In this document: piece by piece, positions 22,271-31,871 of the stretch | Layout of the letters: every line of letters starts with the position of its first letter | Position numbering within the stretch: position 1 is the stretch's first letter | Source of the DNA: Ovis canadensis | Taxonomy: Eukaryota; Chordata; Mammalia; Artiodactyla; Bovidae | Reading direction: 5' to 3' | Length of the DNA: 64,000 bases | NCBI RefSeq assembly: GCF_042477335.2 | Contig: NC_091246.1 | Location: forward strand, 18,659,001 to 18,723,000 | Notes under the pieces: model-generated | What the model was told of the DNA's origin: nothing | Database searches by the model: none | The model's input: only the letters and a program-made list of their open reading frames with translations | Program-made: the position numbers and the translations under genes

Positions 22271-22352
22271 CTTCCTTTAGGATGGACTGGTTGGATCTCC
22301 TAGCTGTCCAAGGGACTCTCAAGAGTCTTCTCCAACACCGCAGTTCAAAAGC
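22271..22352 (-). mobile_element. BovB, outer copy, continuation
   Basis: 'TTCCTTTAGGATGGACTGG' to 'CAGTTCAAAAGCA' is exactly the sequence that should follow the end of the 20967-21256 fragment. This shows one element split by the inner BovB. Confidence 0.85.
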
Positions 22353-22359
22353 ACAGTTC

Positions 22360-23571
22360 AAAGTTTATATTTTTGGATCCTATCTAGAAATCTTTGTATT
22401 CCCTAGGATAAAAATGATATTCTGTGTGCCCCACAAGAAATTTTATTGATGGAATGTTTATGTTTAGTTCTGTTACCTACCTCTAGTTGATTATTTTATA
22501 GTTTGAGATCTGGATATATACTTGTTCCAGCATTATTTGTTGAAAAAACTATCCTTTCCCCATTGAATTACCTTAACATCTTTGTTAAAAATTAATTGAT
22601 CAGCTATGTGTGGGTTCCTTTCTGTACATCTTTATTTTGTTCATTGATGTATCTGTCTTTCTTTGTATCACTACTGCAAAGACTTGATATTATAGGTTTA
22701 TGATAAGTTTAATAATGAGTTAGTGGAAATTATCTAACTTGATTTATATTTTTCAAGCCTGTTTTGGCTGTTCCAGTTCCTTTACATTTCCATATCAGCT
22801 TAGAATCCTCTTGTCAACTTTTCCAAAATTTTTGCCTGGATTTTGTATGGAATAATGTTAATCTGTAAACTGATTGGGAAGAATTGGTATCTAAATAACA
22901 CTGAGTGTTCTAATCCACTGTATCTCTGTAGTACGTCTTCCTCAGTTTCTCTCTGCAGTGCTTTGCAGCTTTCAGTATGAAAGTGTTGCACATCTTGTTA
23001 ATTTTCTTTCAGTTATTTTATATTTTTAATATATTACAGATGATGTTTTAAAATATGCTTTCCAATTATTTCTTTGTTGGTGAATAGAAATGCAATTGGT
23101 TTGTGGGACTTCCCTGGTGGTCTAGTGGCTAATTATCCATGCTCCCAAGGCAGGAGACCTGGGTTTGATTCTTAGTCAGTGTACTAGATCCCACATGCTA
23201 TAACTAAGAGTTTGCATGCTGCAACTAAAGATCCCCACATGCCACAACTTAAAATTCTGCATGTCACAACTAAGACCCAGTGCAGCCAAATTAATAAACA
23301 AATATTTTTTTAAAAAATGAAATGCAATTGGTTTGTGTGATCTGACACAATGTGATAGCTTGGGAAGCTCTCTTGTTAATTGTATTAGTTATTTTGTGGA
23401 TTTCTTAGGATTTTTATAGTTATTTACCATACACAATCTGTTTGTGAAAAAGACAGTTTTCTTCTTTCCAACTGTAATGCCTTTTATTTATTTCTCTTGC
23501 CTTATTGTACTGCCTGGGACACCCATAACAATATCACACAGAGTGGTTATAGTGAACATTCTTGCCTTGCT
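22360..23571 (-). mobile_element. Old L1 ORF2, antisense
   Basis: The minus strand of L1 ORF2 is recognisable by phrases such as 'TTGTTGAAAAAACTATCCTTTCCCC' (about 22540) and 'TTTTCCAAAATTTTTGCCTGG'. A CHR-2 SINE interrupts it at 23106-23318, and a younger L1 begins at its right end. Confidence 0.7.
23106..23318 (+). mobile_element. CHR-2-type SINE with 19-bp target-site duplication
   Basis: Cetartiodactyl tRNA-derived SINE: head 'GGACTTCCCTGGTGGTCTAG', then the repeated 'GCATGCTGCAACTAA' and 'CATGCCACAACTTAA' units and an A-rich end. The perfect direct repeat GAAATGCAATTGGTTTGTG flanks it at 23087-23105 and 23319-23337. Confidence 0.93.
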
Positions 23572-24437
23572 CTTTTTTTTTTTTATTTTAAAAAGTGTAT
23601 TTTATTTACATATAGTTGATTTACAATGTTGTGTTAATGTTTCTGTACAGCAAAGTGATTCAGATATATACATACACTTTCTTTTTCATATTCTTTTCCA
23701 TTATGGTTTATAACAGGATATTACATATAGTTTTCTGTGCTATACAGTAGGACCTTATTATTTATCCACTCAATATGTAACAATTTAGTCTTCTAACCCT
23801 AAATTTCCAATCCATCCCTCTCCCACTCCCCCACCCTCTTGGAAACCACAAGTCTGTTTTATATGTCAATGAATCTGTTCGGTTTCATAGATGAACCCTA
23901 AGTTCATTGTGTCATATTTTAGGTTCAACATGTAAGTGATATAATAAGGTATTTATTTTTCTTTTTATGATTTACTTCACTAAGTGGGATAATCTCTAGG
24001 TTTGTCCATGTTGCTGCAAATGGCATTACTTCATTCTTTTTAATGGCTGACTGCTATTCCATTGTATATATGTACTACATCTTCTTTATCCATTTATCTG
24101 CTGAGGGACATTCAGATAGTTTCCTTGTCTTGGCTATTGTGAATAATACTGCTGTGAACACTGGGGTATATGTAACTTTTCTAATTATAGTTTTGTCTAG
24201 ATATATGCCCAAGAGTGGGATTCTGGATCATATGGCAACTTTTATTTGTAGTTTTTTGTGGAACTTCCATACTGCATTCCATAATGGCTGTACCAATTTG
24301 CATTCCTATCACAGTGTAGGAATGTTCCTTTTCTCCACACCAGCTCTACCATTTGTAGATTTTTTTAGTGATGTCTATTCTGATTTGTGTGAGGTAGTAC
24401 CTCATTGTAGTTTTGATTTGTATTTATCTAATAATTG
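23572..24437 (-). mobile_element. Younger L1, 3' part (split), antisense
   Basis: It starts with the poly-T (23573-23584) of a reversed A-tail. It then reads through the 3' UTR ('CATATAGTTGATTTACAATG', 'CTGTGCTATACAGTAGGACC') and into the end of ORF2 ('GTTGCTGCAAATGGCATTAC', 'GGCTGTACCAATTTGCATTC'). BovB fragments interrupt it, and it resumes at 25124 and again at 28726. Confidence 0.88.
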
Positions 24438-24558
24438 GCTCTGGGAGTTGGTGATGGACAGGGAGGCCTGGCGTGCTGCGATTCATGGGGTCGCAAAGAG
24501 TCAGACACGACTGAGCGACTGAACTGAAATGAACAGAACTGAACTGAACTGAACTGAA
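24438..24558 (+). mobile_element. BovB extreme 3' fragment inside L1
   Basis: This is only the last 120 bases of BovB ('CTCTGGGAGTTGGTGATGG' to the GAACT tail). A 7-base direct repeat AATAATT lies at 24430-24436 and 24557-24563, weak support for a separate insertion. Confidence 0.75.
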
Positions 24559-24570
24559 TAATTAATACCC

Positions 24571-25123
24571 CAGCCATGAAATTAAAAGACGCTTACTCCT
24601 TGGAAGGAAAGTTATGACCAACCTAGATAGTATATTCAAAAGCAGAGACATTACTTTGTCAACAAAGGTCCGTCTAGTCAAGGCTATGGTTTTTCCGGTG
24701 GTCATGTATGGATGTGAGTTGGACTGTGAAGAAAGCTGAGTGCCAAAGAATTGATGCTTTTGAACTGTGGTGTTGGAGAAGACTCTTGAGAGTCCCTAGG
24801 ACTGCAAGGAGATCCAACCAGTCCATTCTAAAGGAGATCAGCCTTGGGTGTTCTTGGGAAGGCATGATGCTAAAGCAGAAACTCCAGTACTTTGGCCACC
24901 TCATGCTCATTGGAAAAGACTCTGATGCTGGGAGGGATTGGGGGCAGGAGGAGAGGGGGACGACAGAGGATGAGATGGCTGGATGGCATCACCGACTCAA
25001 TGGATGTGAGTTTGAGTGAACTCCGGGAGTTGGTGATGGACAGGGAGGCCTGGCGTGCTGCGATTCATGGAGTCGCAAAGAGTTGGACATGACTGAGCGA
25101 CTGAACTGACCTAAACCGAACTG
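24571..25123 (+). mobile_element. BovB 3' fragment inside L1
   Basis: It runs from 'CAGCCATGAAATTAAAAGACGC' to a degraded GAACT-like tail at 25101-25123. The translated C-terminal BovB peptide is visible (DAFELWCWRRLLRV, then RMRWLDG). It is of the younger 3' type with a broken frame. Confidence 0.9.
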
Positions 25124-25841
25124 CATAATGAATGGTGTTGAGCATCCTTTCATGGGCCTGTTGTTCATCTGTATGTATTCTTTGGCCATCTGTATGTGTT
25201 TAGGCCATTTAGGGTTGTTTGTTTTTTGATGTTGTTGAATGTGTGAGCTGTTGTATATTTTGGTAATTAAGCCCTTCTTGGTAACATCATTTGCAAATAT
25301 TTTCTCCCAGTCTGTAAGTTGTTTTTTCATTTTGTTTTCTTAGCTGTATAAAAGTTTGTAAGCTTGATTGGGTCCCATTTCCTTATTTTTGCTTTTGTTT
25401 CTGTTGCTTTGGAACACTGGTATGATTTATGTCAGAGACTATTTAGCCTATGTTCTCTTTTGGGAGTTTTATGATATCATGTCTTATGTTTAAGTCTTTA
25501 AAGCTATTTTCAGCTTATTTTTGTGTATGCTTTAAGAGTGTATTTTAACTTCATTGATTTACATGCAGCTATCCAACTTTCCCAGCACTGCTTGCTGAAG
25601 AAATTGTCATTTTTCCATTTTATGTTCTTGCCTACCTATCAAAGATTAATTAACCATAGGTGTACAGGTCTATTTCTAGGCTCTTCATTCTGCTCCATTG
25701 ATCTACACGTCTTTTTTCATGCCAATACCACACTGTTTAAATTACTAAAACTTTGTAATATTGTCTGATATCTGTGAGGGGTCTAATGCCTGCTTTGCTC
25801 TTTTTCATCAATTTGCTTTAGTATTTCTGAGTCTTTTATGG
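25124..25841 (-). mobile_element. Younger L1, middle part, antisense
   Basis: ORF2 continues on the minus strand from 'AATGGTGTTGAGCATCC' to 'TTTAGTATTTCTGAGTC'. It contains 'CATTTGCAAATATTTTCTCCC' and 'CATGCCAATACCACACTG'. It is interrupted next by a BovB at 25842. Confidence 0.85.
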
Positions 25842-26958
25842 AAAGCCTTTGACTGTGTGGATCACAATAAACTGTGGAAAATTTTGAAAGGGATGGGAAT
25901 AACAGATCACCTCACCTGCCTCTTGAGAAATTTTTATGCAGGTCAGGAAGCAACAGTTAGAACTGGACATGGAATGACAGACTGGTTGCAAATAGGAAAA
26001 GGAGTACATCAAGATTGTATATTGTCACCCTGCTTAATTAACTTATGTGCGGAGTACATCATGAGAAACGCTAGATGAAGTGTAAGCTGGAATCAAGATT
26101 GCCGGGAGAAATATCAGTAACCTCAGATATGCAGATGACACCACCCTTATGAAAGAAAGAGAAGAACTAAAAAGCCTTTTGGTGAAAGTGAAAGAGGAGA
26201 GTGAAAAAGTTGGCTTAAAGCTCAACATTCAGAAAACTAAGATCATGGCATCCAGTCCCATCAGTTTATGGCAAATAGATGGGGAAACAGTGGAAACAGT
26301 GGCCGATGTTATTTTTCTGGGCTCCAAAATCACTGCAGATGGTGACTGCAGCCATGAAATTCAAAGGCACTTACTCCTTGGAAGGAACGTTATGACCAAC
26401 CTAGACAGCATATAAAAAGCAGAGACATTACTTTGCCAACCTAGGTCTGTCTAGCTAAGGCTATGTTTTTTCCAGTGGTCATGTATGGATGTGAGAGTTG
26501 GACTTAAAGAAAACTGAGCAGCAAATAATTGATGCCTTTGAACTGTGGTGTTGGAGAAGAATCTTGAGAGTCCCTTGGACTGCAAGGAGATCCAACCAGT
26601 CCATTCTAAAGGAGATCAGTCCTGAATATTCATTGGAAGGACTGATGTTGAAGCTGAAACTCCAAAACTTTGTCTTCCTGATGCAAAGAACTGACTCATT
26701 GGAAAAGACCCTGATTCTGGGAAAGATTGTTGGCACCAAAGAACTGATGGTCTTGAACTGCAGTGCTGAATAAGACTCTTGAGGGTCCTTTGGACTGCAA
26801 GGAAGTCAACCAGTCGATCCTAAAGGAAATCAGTCCTGAATATTCACTGGGAGGACTGATGCTGAAGCTGAAACTCCAATAATTTGGCTACTTGATGTGA
26901 AGAGCTGACTCATTTGACAAAACCCTGATGCTGGGAAAGATTGAAGGCAGCAGGAGGA
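25842..26958 (+). mobile_element. BovB inside L1, left part (split by an LTR), with internal duplication
   Basis: Plus-strand BovB from 'AAAGCCTTTGACTGTGTGG' (reverse-transcriptase motif A region) through the YADD box (about 26128-26142). It continues to 'TTGAAGGCAGCAGGAGGA', where an LTR starts. Two diverged copies of the same ~210-base C-terminal segment lie in tandem, about 26515-26728 and 26729-26945. Frames are broken (for example at 26076 and 26415). Confidence 0.88.
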
Positions 26959-28573
26959 GCATCTACCCCCCAAACCAGAGTCTATCTACTTTACTGTTTC
27001 ATGCTCTCACTTACACCTCTGACTTTATGGGGGGCTGTTCCCCACCGGTTCTCTCAGAGAAGGAGTAAACGTGCAACTCCAAGTCAATAAAAATTCCTGG
27101 GCATGACAAGAGTGTTTCAACTTAGGAACTCCTCTGAAGGTTATCTAGCCCACCTGTATAGGTTCGTCAGGCCACAGGTGATTGTTTACAGCCTCCCAAC
27201 CTGAGAGTCACGAGATGTTTTAGACTTACTAAAGGCAAATTCTTTTGGGAAGTTAGAAATTATTAGTATAGTGGGTTGGTTAGGAATTATATTGGTGAAG
27301 GGTTTTTCATTTGTTGTGCCAATAATTGCTGCTAATTCCCTGCCCTGGGTGTGACAAAGGTGTCTCAGGTCAAACCTTTCTGCTGGCAAACTAGCTTGTG
27401 TGATGGGATTATCCATACTCCTGCCACTATGCACATGATTGTTTACTACCTCTCAACCATAAACAGCACAGAGAGTTTGTAAAGTCTTAATTAGCATAAG
27501 GCTTTCCTCATTGTTAAGTCAATGATTGCTGCCAGGCCTCCATATCCTTAGGCACCTGGGAATATATTAATCAATGTATTTGGAATATAGAAAAGGAAAT
27601 ATAGTAGTTTTTAAGGTTAGCAATACTAGACTTTTTGAGTTAATGAATTTTTTCTTTTGTAATAGATCGCTGTACTTTGTTATAAATCACTGTGTCCTTG
27701 CTATGTAAAAATGTAACTTTATCACTATCTTAAGACTAAATAGATCTTAAGGGGAGCATTGGTGAAAGGATTTTCATTTCTTGGGCTGATGTATGCTGCT
27801 AAATCTCCATATTCCCTGCTCTTATAATGAATATAACTAGCATATAGGAGAAATAAGTATTAACCTTTAAGATTAATCATGTTAACCTTGGGTTAAATAA
27901 ATTCCTTTCTTGATTGTAACTCACTACACCCTCACCCTATAGGAATGCAGCTTTATTTGGAGAGTGGTGCCTGGTTTAAGAAAAAACACCCTTGGAAAAA
28001 ATAAGTTTTTTGGTTATCAGAAAGAAAGGGTCATAAAATGTCAGCAGGCCTCATGGCCAGAAGATGATGTAAAACCCCTAACATCTTTTTTTATGTAAAG
28101 CACCTGATTTTGATAAAGGTCAGGACTGCTGCCCCCACGTGACTCTGCATTCATCCCTATGTGTAACAAAAGGTATATAAGCAAACCCCAAAATAAAGAA
28201 ATCGGGATCAGTTTCCGGAAAGACTGATTCCCCCATGTCGCTTCTTTCTTGCTTTCCGTTTTTCTGGCCAAATTCCCATCTGGTGCATGGGTACCCACCA
28301 AGCCTGCTAATTTTGCCTGGGCTTCTAAGATTGAACCGGGAGGGGGGGGGGGGGGCGGTCCTCAGTGCTTCTTCTCCTTCGGGAGAATGGGAATACGCCT
28401 GCGGCCTACGTAGGTGGTGATTGGTATTCCATGTAAACCAAGCTATTGAGCCTCTTTTTCTCTGCTAATTTTCTAATCCCCCTCTATCTGTAATTAAATA
28501 AGTCATTTCCAAGGACGCTGACTCTGTCCCCACCTTCAAATCACCCTGGATCCACCAGGACTGGACCCCGGCA
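26959..28573 (+). mobile_element. Solo-type LTR of a ruminant endogenous retrovirus
   Basis: A 1.6 kb non-coding block interrupts a BovB exactly. It has a TATA box (TATATAAG, 28174-28181), a poly(A) signal (AATAAA, 28192-28197), a U5-like 3' part and a terminal CA at 28572-28573. I recall a common bovine LTR (BTLTR1-like) with the same 3' end, but the name is unverified. No gag, pol or env sequence adjoins it, so it is a solo LTR. The left end does not show the expected TG, so it may be truncated. No target-site duplication is evident. A 14-base G run lies in U5 (28342-28355). Confidence 0.72.
28174..28197 (+). promoter_or_regulatory. LTR TATA box and poly(A) signal
   Basis: TATATAAG (28174-28181) is followed 10 bases later by AATAAA (28192-28197). 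This compact spacing is usual for retroviral LTR U3/R junctions. No evidence for present activity can be read from sequence. Confidence 0.55.
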
Positions 28574-28725
28574 GAAGGGGATGGCAAAGGATGAGATGGT
28601 TGGATGGCATCACCAACCCAATGGACATGGGTCTGAGCACATGCCAGGAGTCGGTGATGGACAGGGAGGCCTGGCATGTTGCAGTTCATGGGGTCGCAAA
28701 GAGTCAGACACGACTGAGTGACTGA
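28574..28725 (+). mobile_element. BovB inside L1, right part
   Basis: 'GAAGGGGATGGCAAAGG' continues the BovB sequence that stopped at 26958, to the GAACTGAACTGA tail. Joining the two sides restores the normal BovB order with no missing bases. Confidence 0.88.
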
Positions 28726-28975
28726 ACTGAACTGATATATTTTAGTATTATTTGTCTATTTCTGTGAAAAAAGTCTTGATAATTTGAGAGGGATCACACT
28801 AAATCTGTAGATGTCTTTGTGTAGTATGGCAATTTTAACACTATTAATCCTTCCAATCCAAGAGTATGAGATACCTTTTCATTTTTTTAAATCATTTTCA
28901 ATTTCCTTTTAAAATGTTTTATAGGTCTCAGCATATAAGACTTTCACCTTCTTGGTCTGGTTTATTGGTAACATG
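28726..28975 (-). mobile_element. Younger L1, final part, antisense
   Basis: ORF2 resumes with 'TTTTAGTATTATTTGTC', then 'AGGGATCACACTAAATCTG' and 'ATGGCAATTTTAACACTATT'. Relative to the part ending at 25841, only about a dozen L1 bases are missing at the BovB site. Confidence 0.85.
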
Positions 28976-29171
28976 TTTCAGGGAAGAAGCCAGTTCTGAC
29001 TACATGTTGGAAATTGTTTCTTTGACTTGCTTTTCATTGCTCTTGTTATTACAGTCGTACTTAATGGCTTGTCTGGAGGACTCTGCCCCTCTGCTTGACT
29101 GTAAACTAGTGCCTTGGCTCAGCTCATGGAGAGAGTTTGTCCCTGCCCACTTATTAATAGAAGAGATTGGT
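28976..29171. other. Short non-coding spacer
   Basis: About 200 bases match none of the flanking elements. No feature was seen. Confidence 0.4.
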
Positions 29172-29775
29172 GCTGTTGTTGTTGTTCAGTCATTCAGGCA
29201 TATCTGACTCTGTGACCCCATAGACTGCAGCATGCCAGGCTTCCCTGTCCTTCACCATCTCCCGGCATGTGCTCAGACCCATGTCCATTGAGTCAGTGAT
29301 GCCATCCAACCATCTCATCCTCTGTTGTTCCCTTTTCCTCCTGCCTTCAATCTTTCCAGCATCAGGGTTTTGTCAAATGAGTCAGCTCTTCACATCAAGT
29401 AGCCAAATTATTGGAGTTTGAGCTTCAGCATCAGTCCTTCCGATGCATATTCAGGGCTGATTTCCTTTAGGATGGACTGCTTGGATCTCCTTGCAGTCCA
29501 AGGGACTCTCAAGAGTCTTCTCCAGCACCACAGTTCAAAAGCATCAATTCTCCGGTGCTCAGCTTTCTTTATAGTCCAACTCTCACATCCGTACATGACC
29601 AGTGGAAAAACAATAGCTTTGACTATATGGAGCTTTGTTGGTAATGTAATGTCTCTCCTTTTTAATATGCTGTCTAGATTGGTCATAATTTTTCCTACAA
29701 GGAGTAAGCATCTTTTAATTTCATGGCTGCAGTCACCATCTGCAGTGATTTTGGAGCCCAAGAAATTAAAGTCTG
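29172..29775 (-). mobile_element. BovB, outer copy with left arm of a perfect inverted repeat
   Basis: Minus-strand BovB from the GTTGTTGTTCAGTCATTC end to 'GAAATTAAAGTCTG'. Bases 29481-29775 are an exact reverse complement of 30118-29824. The outer part (29172-29480) is of the older 3' type. The same element continues at 30625-30685. Confidence 0.9.
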
Positions 29776-30118
29776 GCCCCATCACTTCATGGCAAATAGA
29801 TGGGGAAACAATGGAAACAGTGACAGACTTTAATTTCTTGGGCTCCAAAATCACTGCAGATGGTGACTGCAGCCATGAAATTAAAAGATGCTTACTCCTT
29901 GTAGGAAAAATTATGACCAATCTAGACAGCATATTAAAAAGGAGAGACATTACATTACCAACAAAGCTCCATATAGTCAAAGCTATTGTTTTTCCACTGG
30001 TCATGTACGGATGTGAGAGTTGGACTATAAAGAAAGCTGAGCACCGGAGAATTGATGCTTTTGAACTGTGGTGCTGGAGAAGACTCTTGAGAGTCCCTTG
30101 GACTGCAAGGAGATCCAA
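29481..30118. repeat. Perfect inverted repeat: 295-bp arms, 48-bp spacer
   Basis: I aligned the two arms base by base. 29481-29775 and 29824-30118 are identical in reverse complement with no mismatch. The first mismatches outside are 29480/30119 and 29471/30128, and inside 29776/29823. The arms share unusual variants (for example TTGTAGGAAAAATTATGACC), so they are copies of one another and not just of the same family. The same long peptide therefore reads open on both strands. Confidence 0.95.
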
Positions 30119-30431
30119 CCAGTCCATTCTGAAGGAGATCAGCCCTGGGATTTCTTTGGAAGGACTGATGCTGAAGCTGAAACTCCAGTACTTTGGCCAC
30201 CTCATGTGAAGAGTTGACTCATTGGAAAAGACTCTGATGCTGGGAGGGATTGGGGGCAGGAGAAGAAGGGGATGACAGAGGATGAGATGGCTGGATCGCA
30301 TCACTGACTCAATGGACACGAGTCTGAGTGAACTCCGGGAGTTGGTGATGGATAGGGAGGCCTGGTGTGCTGCGATTCATGGGGTCGCAGAGTCAGACAT
30401 GACTGAGCGACTGAACTGAACTGAACTGAAC
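29776..30431 (+). mobile_element. BovB, inner copy with right arm of the inverted repeat
   Basis: It starts with the 48-base spacer (BovB sequence in plus orientation, 'CCCCATCACTTCATGG') and continues through the right arm to a GAACT tail at about 30411-30431. From about 30120 on it has the younger 3' type ('CTGGGATTTCTTTGGAAGG'). The element is therefore a mosaic of two BovB types joined at the arm edge. Confidence 0.88.
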
Positions 30432-30620
30432 TGAGGCTGGGAAAGATTGAAGGTGGGAGGAGAAGAGGATGACAGAGGATGAGATGGTTGGATGGCATCA
30501 TCGACTCAATGGACATGAGTTTGAATAAACTCTCAGTGTCAGTGATGGACTGGGAAGCCTTGTGTGCTATAGTTCAAGGGTTCAAAAGGAGTTGGACACG
30601 ACCAAGTGACTGAACTGAAC
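30432..30620 (+). mobile_element. BovB 3' fragment
   Basis: A second BovB 3' end directly follows the GAACT tail of the previous one: 'GGCTGGGAAAGATTGAAGG' to 'GTGACTGAACTGAAC'. It is of the older 3' type. Confidence 0.85.
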
Positions 30621-30624
30621 TAAT

Positions 30625-30685
30625 AGGGCCAGATACCATGACCTTAGTTTTCTGAATGTTGAGATTTAAGCCAGCTTTTTTACTG
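30625..30685 (-). mobile_element. BovB, outer copy, continuation
   Basis: 'GGGCCAGATACCATGACC' to 'TTAAGCCAGC' is the minus-strand BovB sequence expected shortly after the 29775 end. The roughly 45 bases that should lie between are found inverted as the 29776-29823 spacer. Confidence 0.82.
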
Positions 30686-30990
30686 AAGAGATTAACACAC
30701 CTCTTCCAAAGGCAAGTCATTCCCTTGGAGATGTCCAAAACTGAAGACCCTTTCACTTTGCTTCCCCTCTCTATTTTGCCTTTTGGCTTTCATTCCTCAT
30801 TGCTTTTTTCTCTTTGTTCTATAAAAGAATCTGGCATCGAGACCCCACTGAGATGGTTATTTTGAGGCACTAGTCTGCTGTCTTCTTGTGCTGGTTGCCT
30901 AGTTAAAGTATTTCCCTTGCCTCAACCCCTCATCTCTCAGATTCATTGGCCTGTTGTCCAGCAAGGAGAGCAAACTCGGACTCAGTAACA
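30686..30990 (+). mobile_element. Partial LTR of an endogenous retrovirus (3' part)
   Basis: A TATA box (TATAAAAG, 30820-30827) is followed by 'TCGAGACCCCACTGAGATGG', a TTGCCTCAAC stretch and 'ATTGGCCTGTTGTCCAGC'. It ends in 'CTCAGTAACA' at 30990. This arrangement is that of the U3 end, R and U5 of gammaretrovirus-like LTRs. No retroviral genes are present. The left boundary is uncertain. Confidence 0.5.
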
Positions 30991-31214
30991 AGTAATTTGG
31001 GTGTCCTTTTGGATGCAATTTTCAAAGGGATTTTTTTTTTTTTACATTCACTTTCTGATATCTCATCATTAAAGAATATCTTGCCTTATTCTTGATCTTA
31101 GGAAAAGGAAAGAAAGTCTTTAAACTATCTGTTTGTTGCTATTTCTTTTTGCCCATATCCCTGCATTCTGCCTTTTTCTAGTCTATATATATAAAGAATT
31201 GAAATAAATATATC

Positions 31215-31871
31215 TTAAAAAATTTTTAACTGTGGCAAAATTGTTTAAATTTACCATCTTAACCAATTTTAAGTGTACAATTCAGTTATGTTAAGCATAT
31301 TCACATTATAGCGCATCGGCTTTCTAGAATTTACTCATCTTGCAAAACTGAAACTCTGTAGCCAGCCACTGTATGATATTCCTTGTTCCCCCCCATCATT
31401 GGAAACCAACTTTCTATTTGCAGCTTTTATAATTTTGACTACTTCATCTGAGTAGAAATCATATAGCATTTGTTTTTTTGTGACTAGCTTATTTAGTATA
31501 ATGTCCTTGAAGTTCATTCATGTTGTAGCATGCGACAGGAATTCCCTTCTCTTCTAAAGCTGCAGGATATTCCATTTTTGTATACACCACATTTCCTTTA
31601 TCCTTTCAATTGTTAATATGACATTTGGATTACTTCTTTCTCTTATCTATTGTGAGTAATGCTGCATTAAACACGAGCATAGAGGTATCTCTTTAAGGTA
31701 ATACTTTGAATTCTCTTAGACATATACCCAGAAGTGGGGTTACTAGTCATCTGGTAGTTCTATTGTTAATTTTTGAGGAGGCTATTTAATGTTCTAATAA
31801 TGGCCACACTATTTTACATTCTCAGTAACAGTGCACAAGGATTTCAACTTCTCTGTCCTCGCCATCACTTG
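31215..31871 (-). mobile_element. Old L1 3' end, antisense
   Basis: Contains 'TTTACCATCTTAACCAATTTTAAGTG', 'CATCTTGCAAAACTGAAACTC', 'GACATATACCCAGAAGTGGGG' and 'CAGTAACAGTGCACAAGG'. These are characteristic of old L1 3' UTR and ORF2 end in reverse. Confidence 0.8.

Noticed and set aside
24043-24522. 159-codon open frame on the plus strand
   Set aside because: It is antisense L1 running into a BovB tail, with no coding logic.
27186-27434. 82-codon open stretch within the LTR
   Set aside because: It lies in U3-like non-coding sequence and has no retroviral protein similarity. LTRs often contain chance frames.
29408-30319. Two long open frames on opposite strands (303 and 263 codons) sharing a long identical peptide
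   Set aside because: They are the same BovB sequence read through the two arms of the perfect palindrome. One direction is the antisense of BovB. They are not genes.
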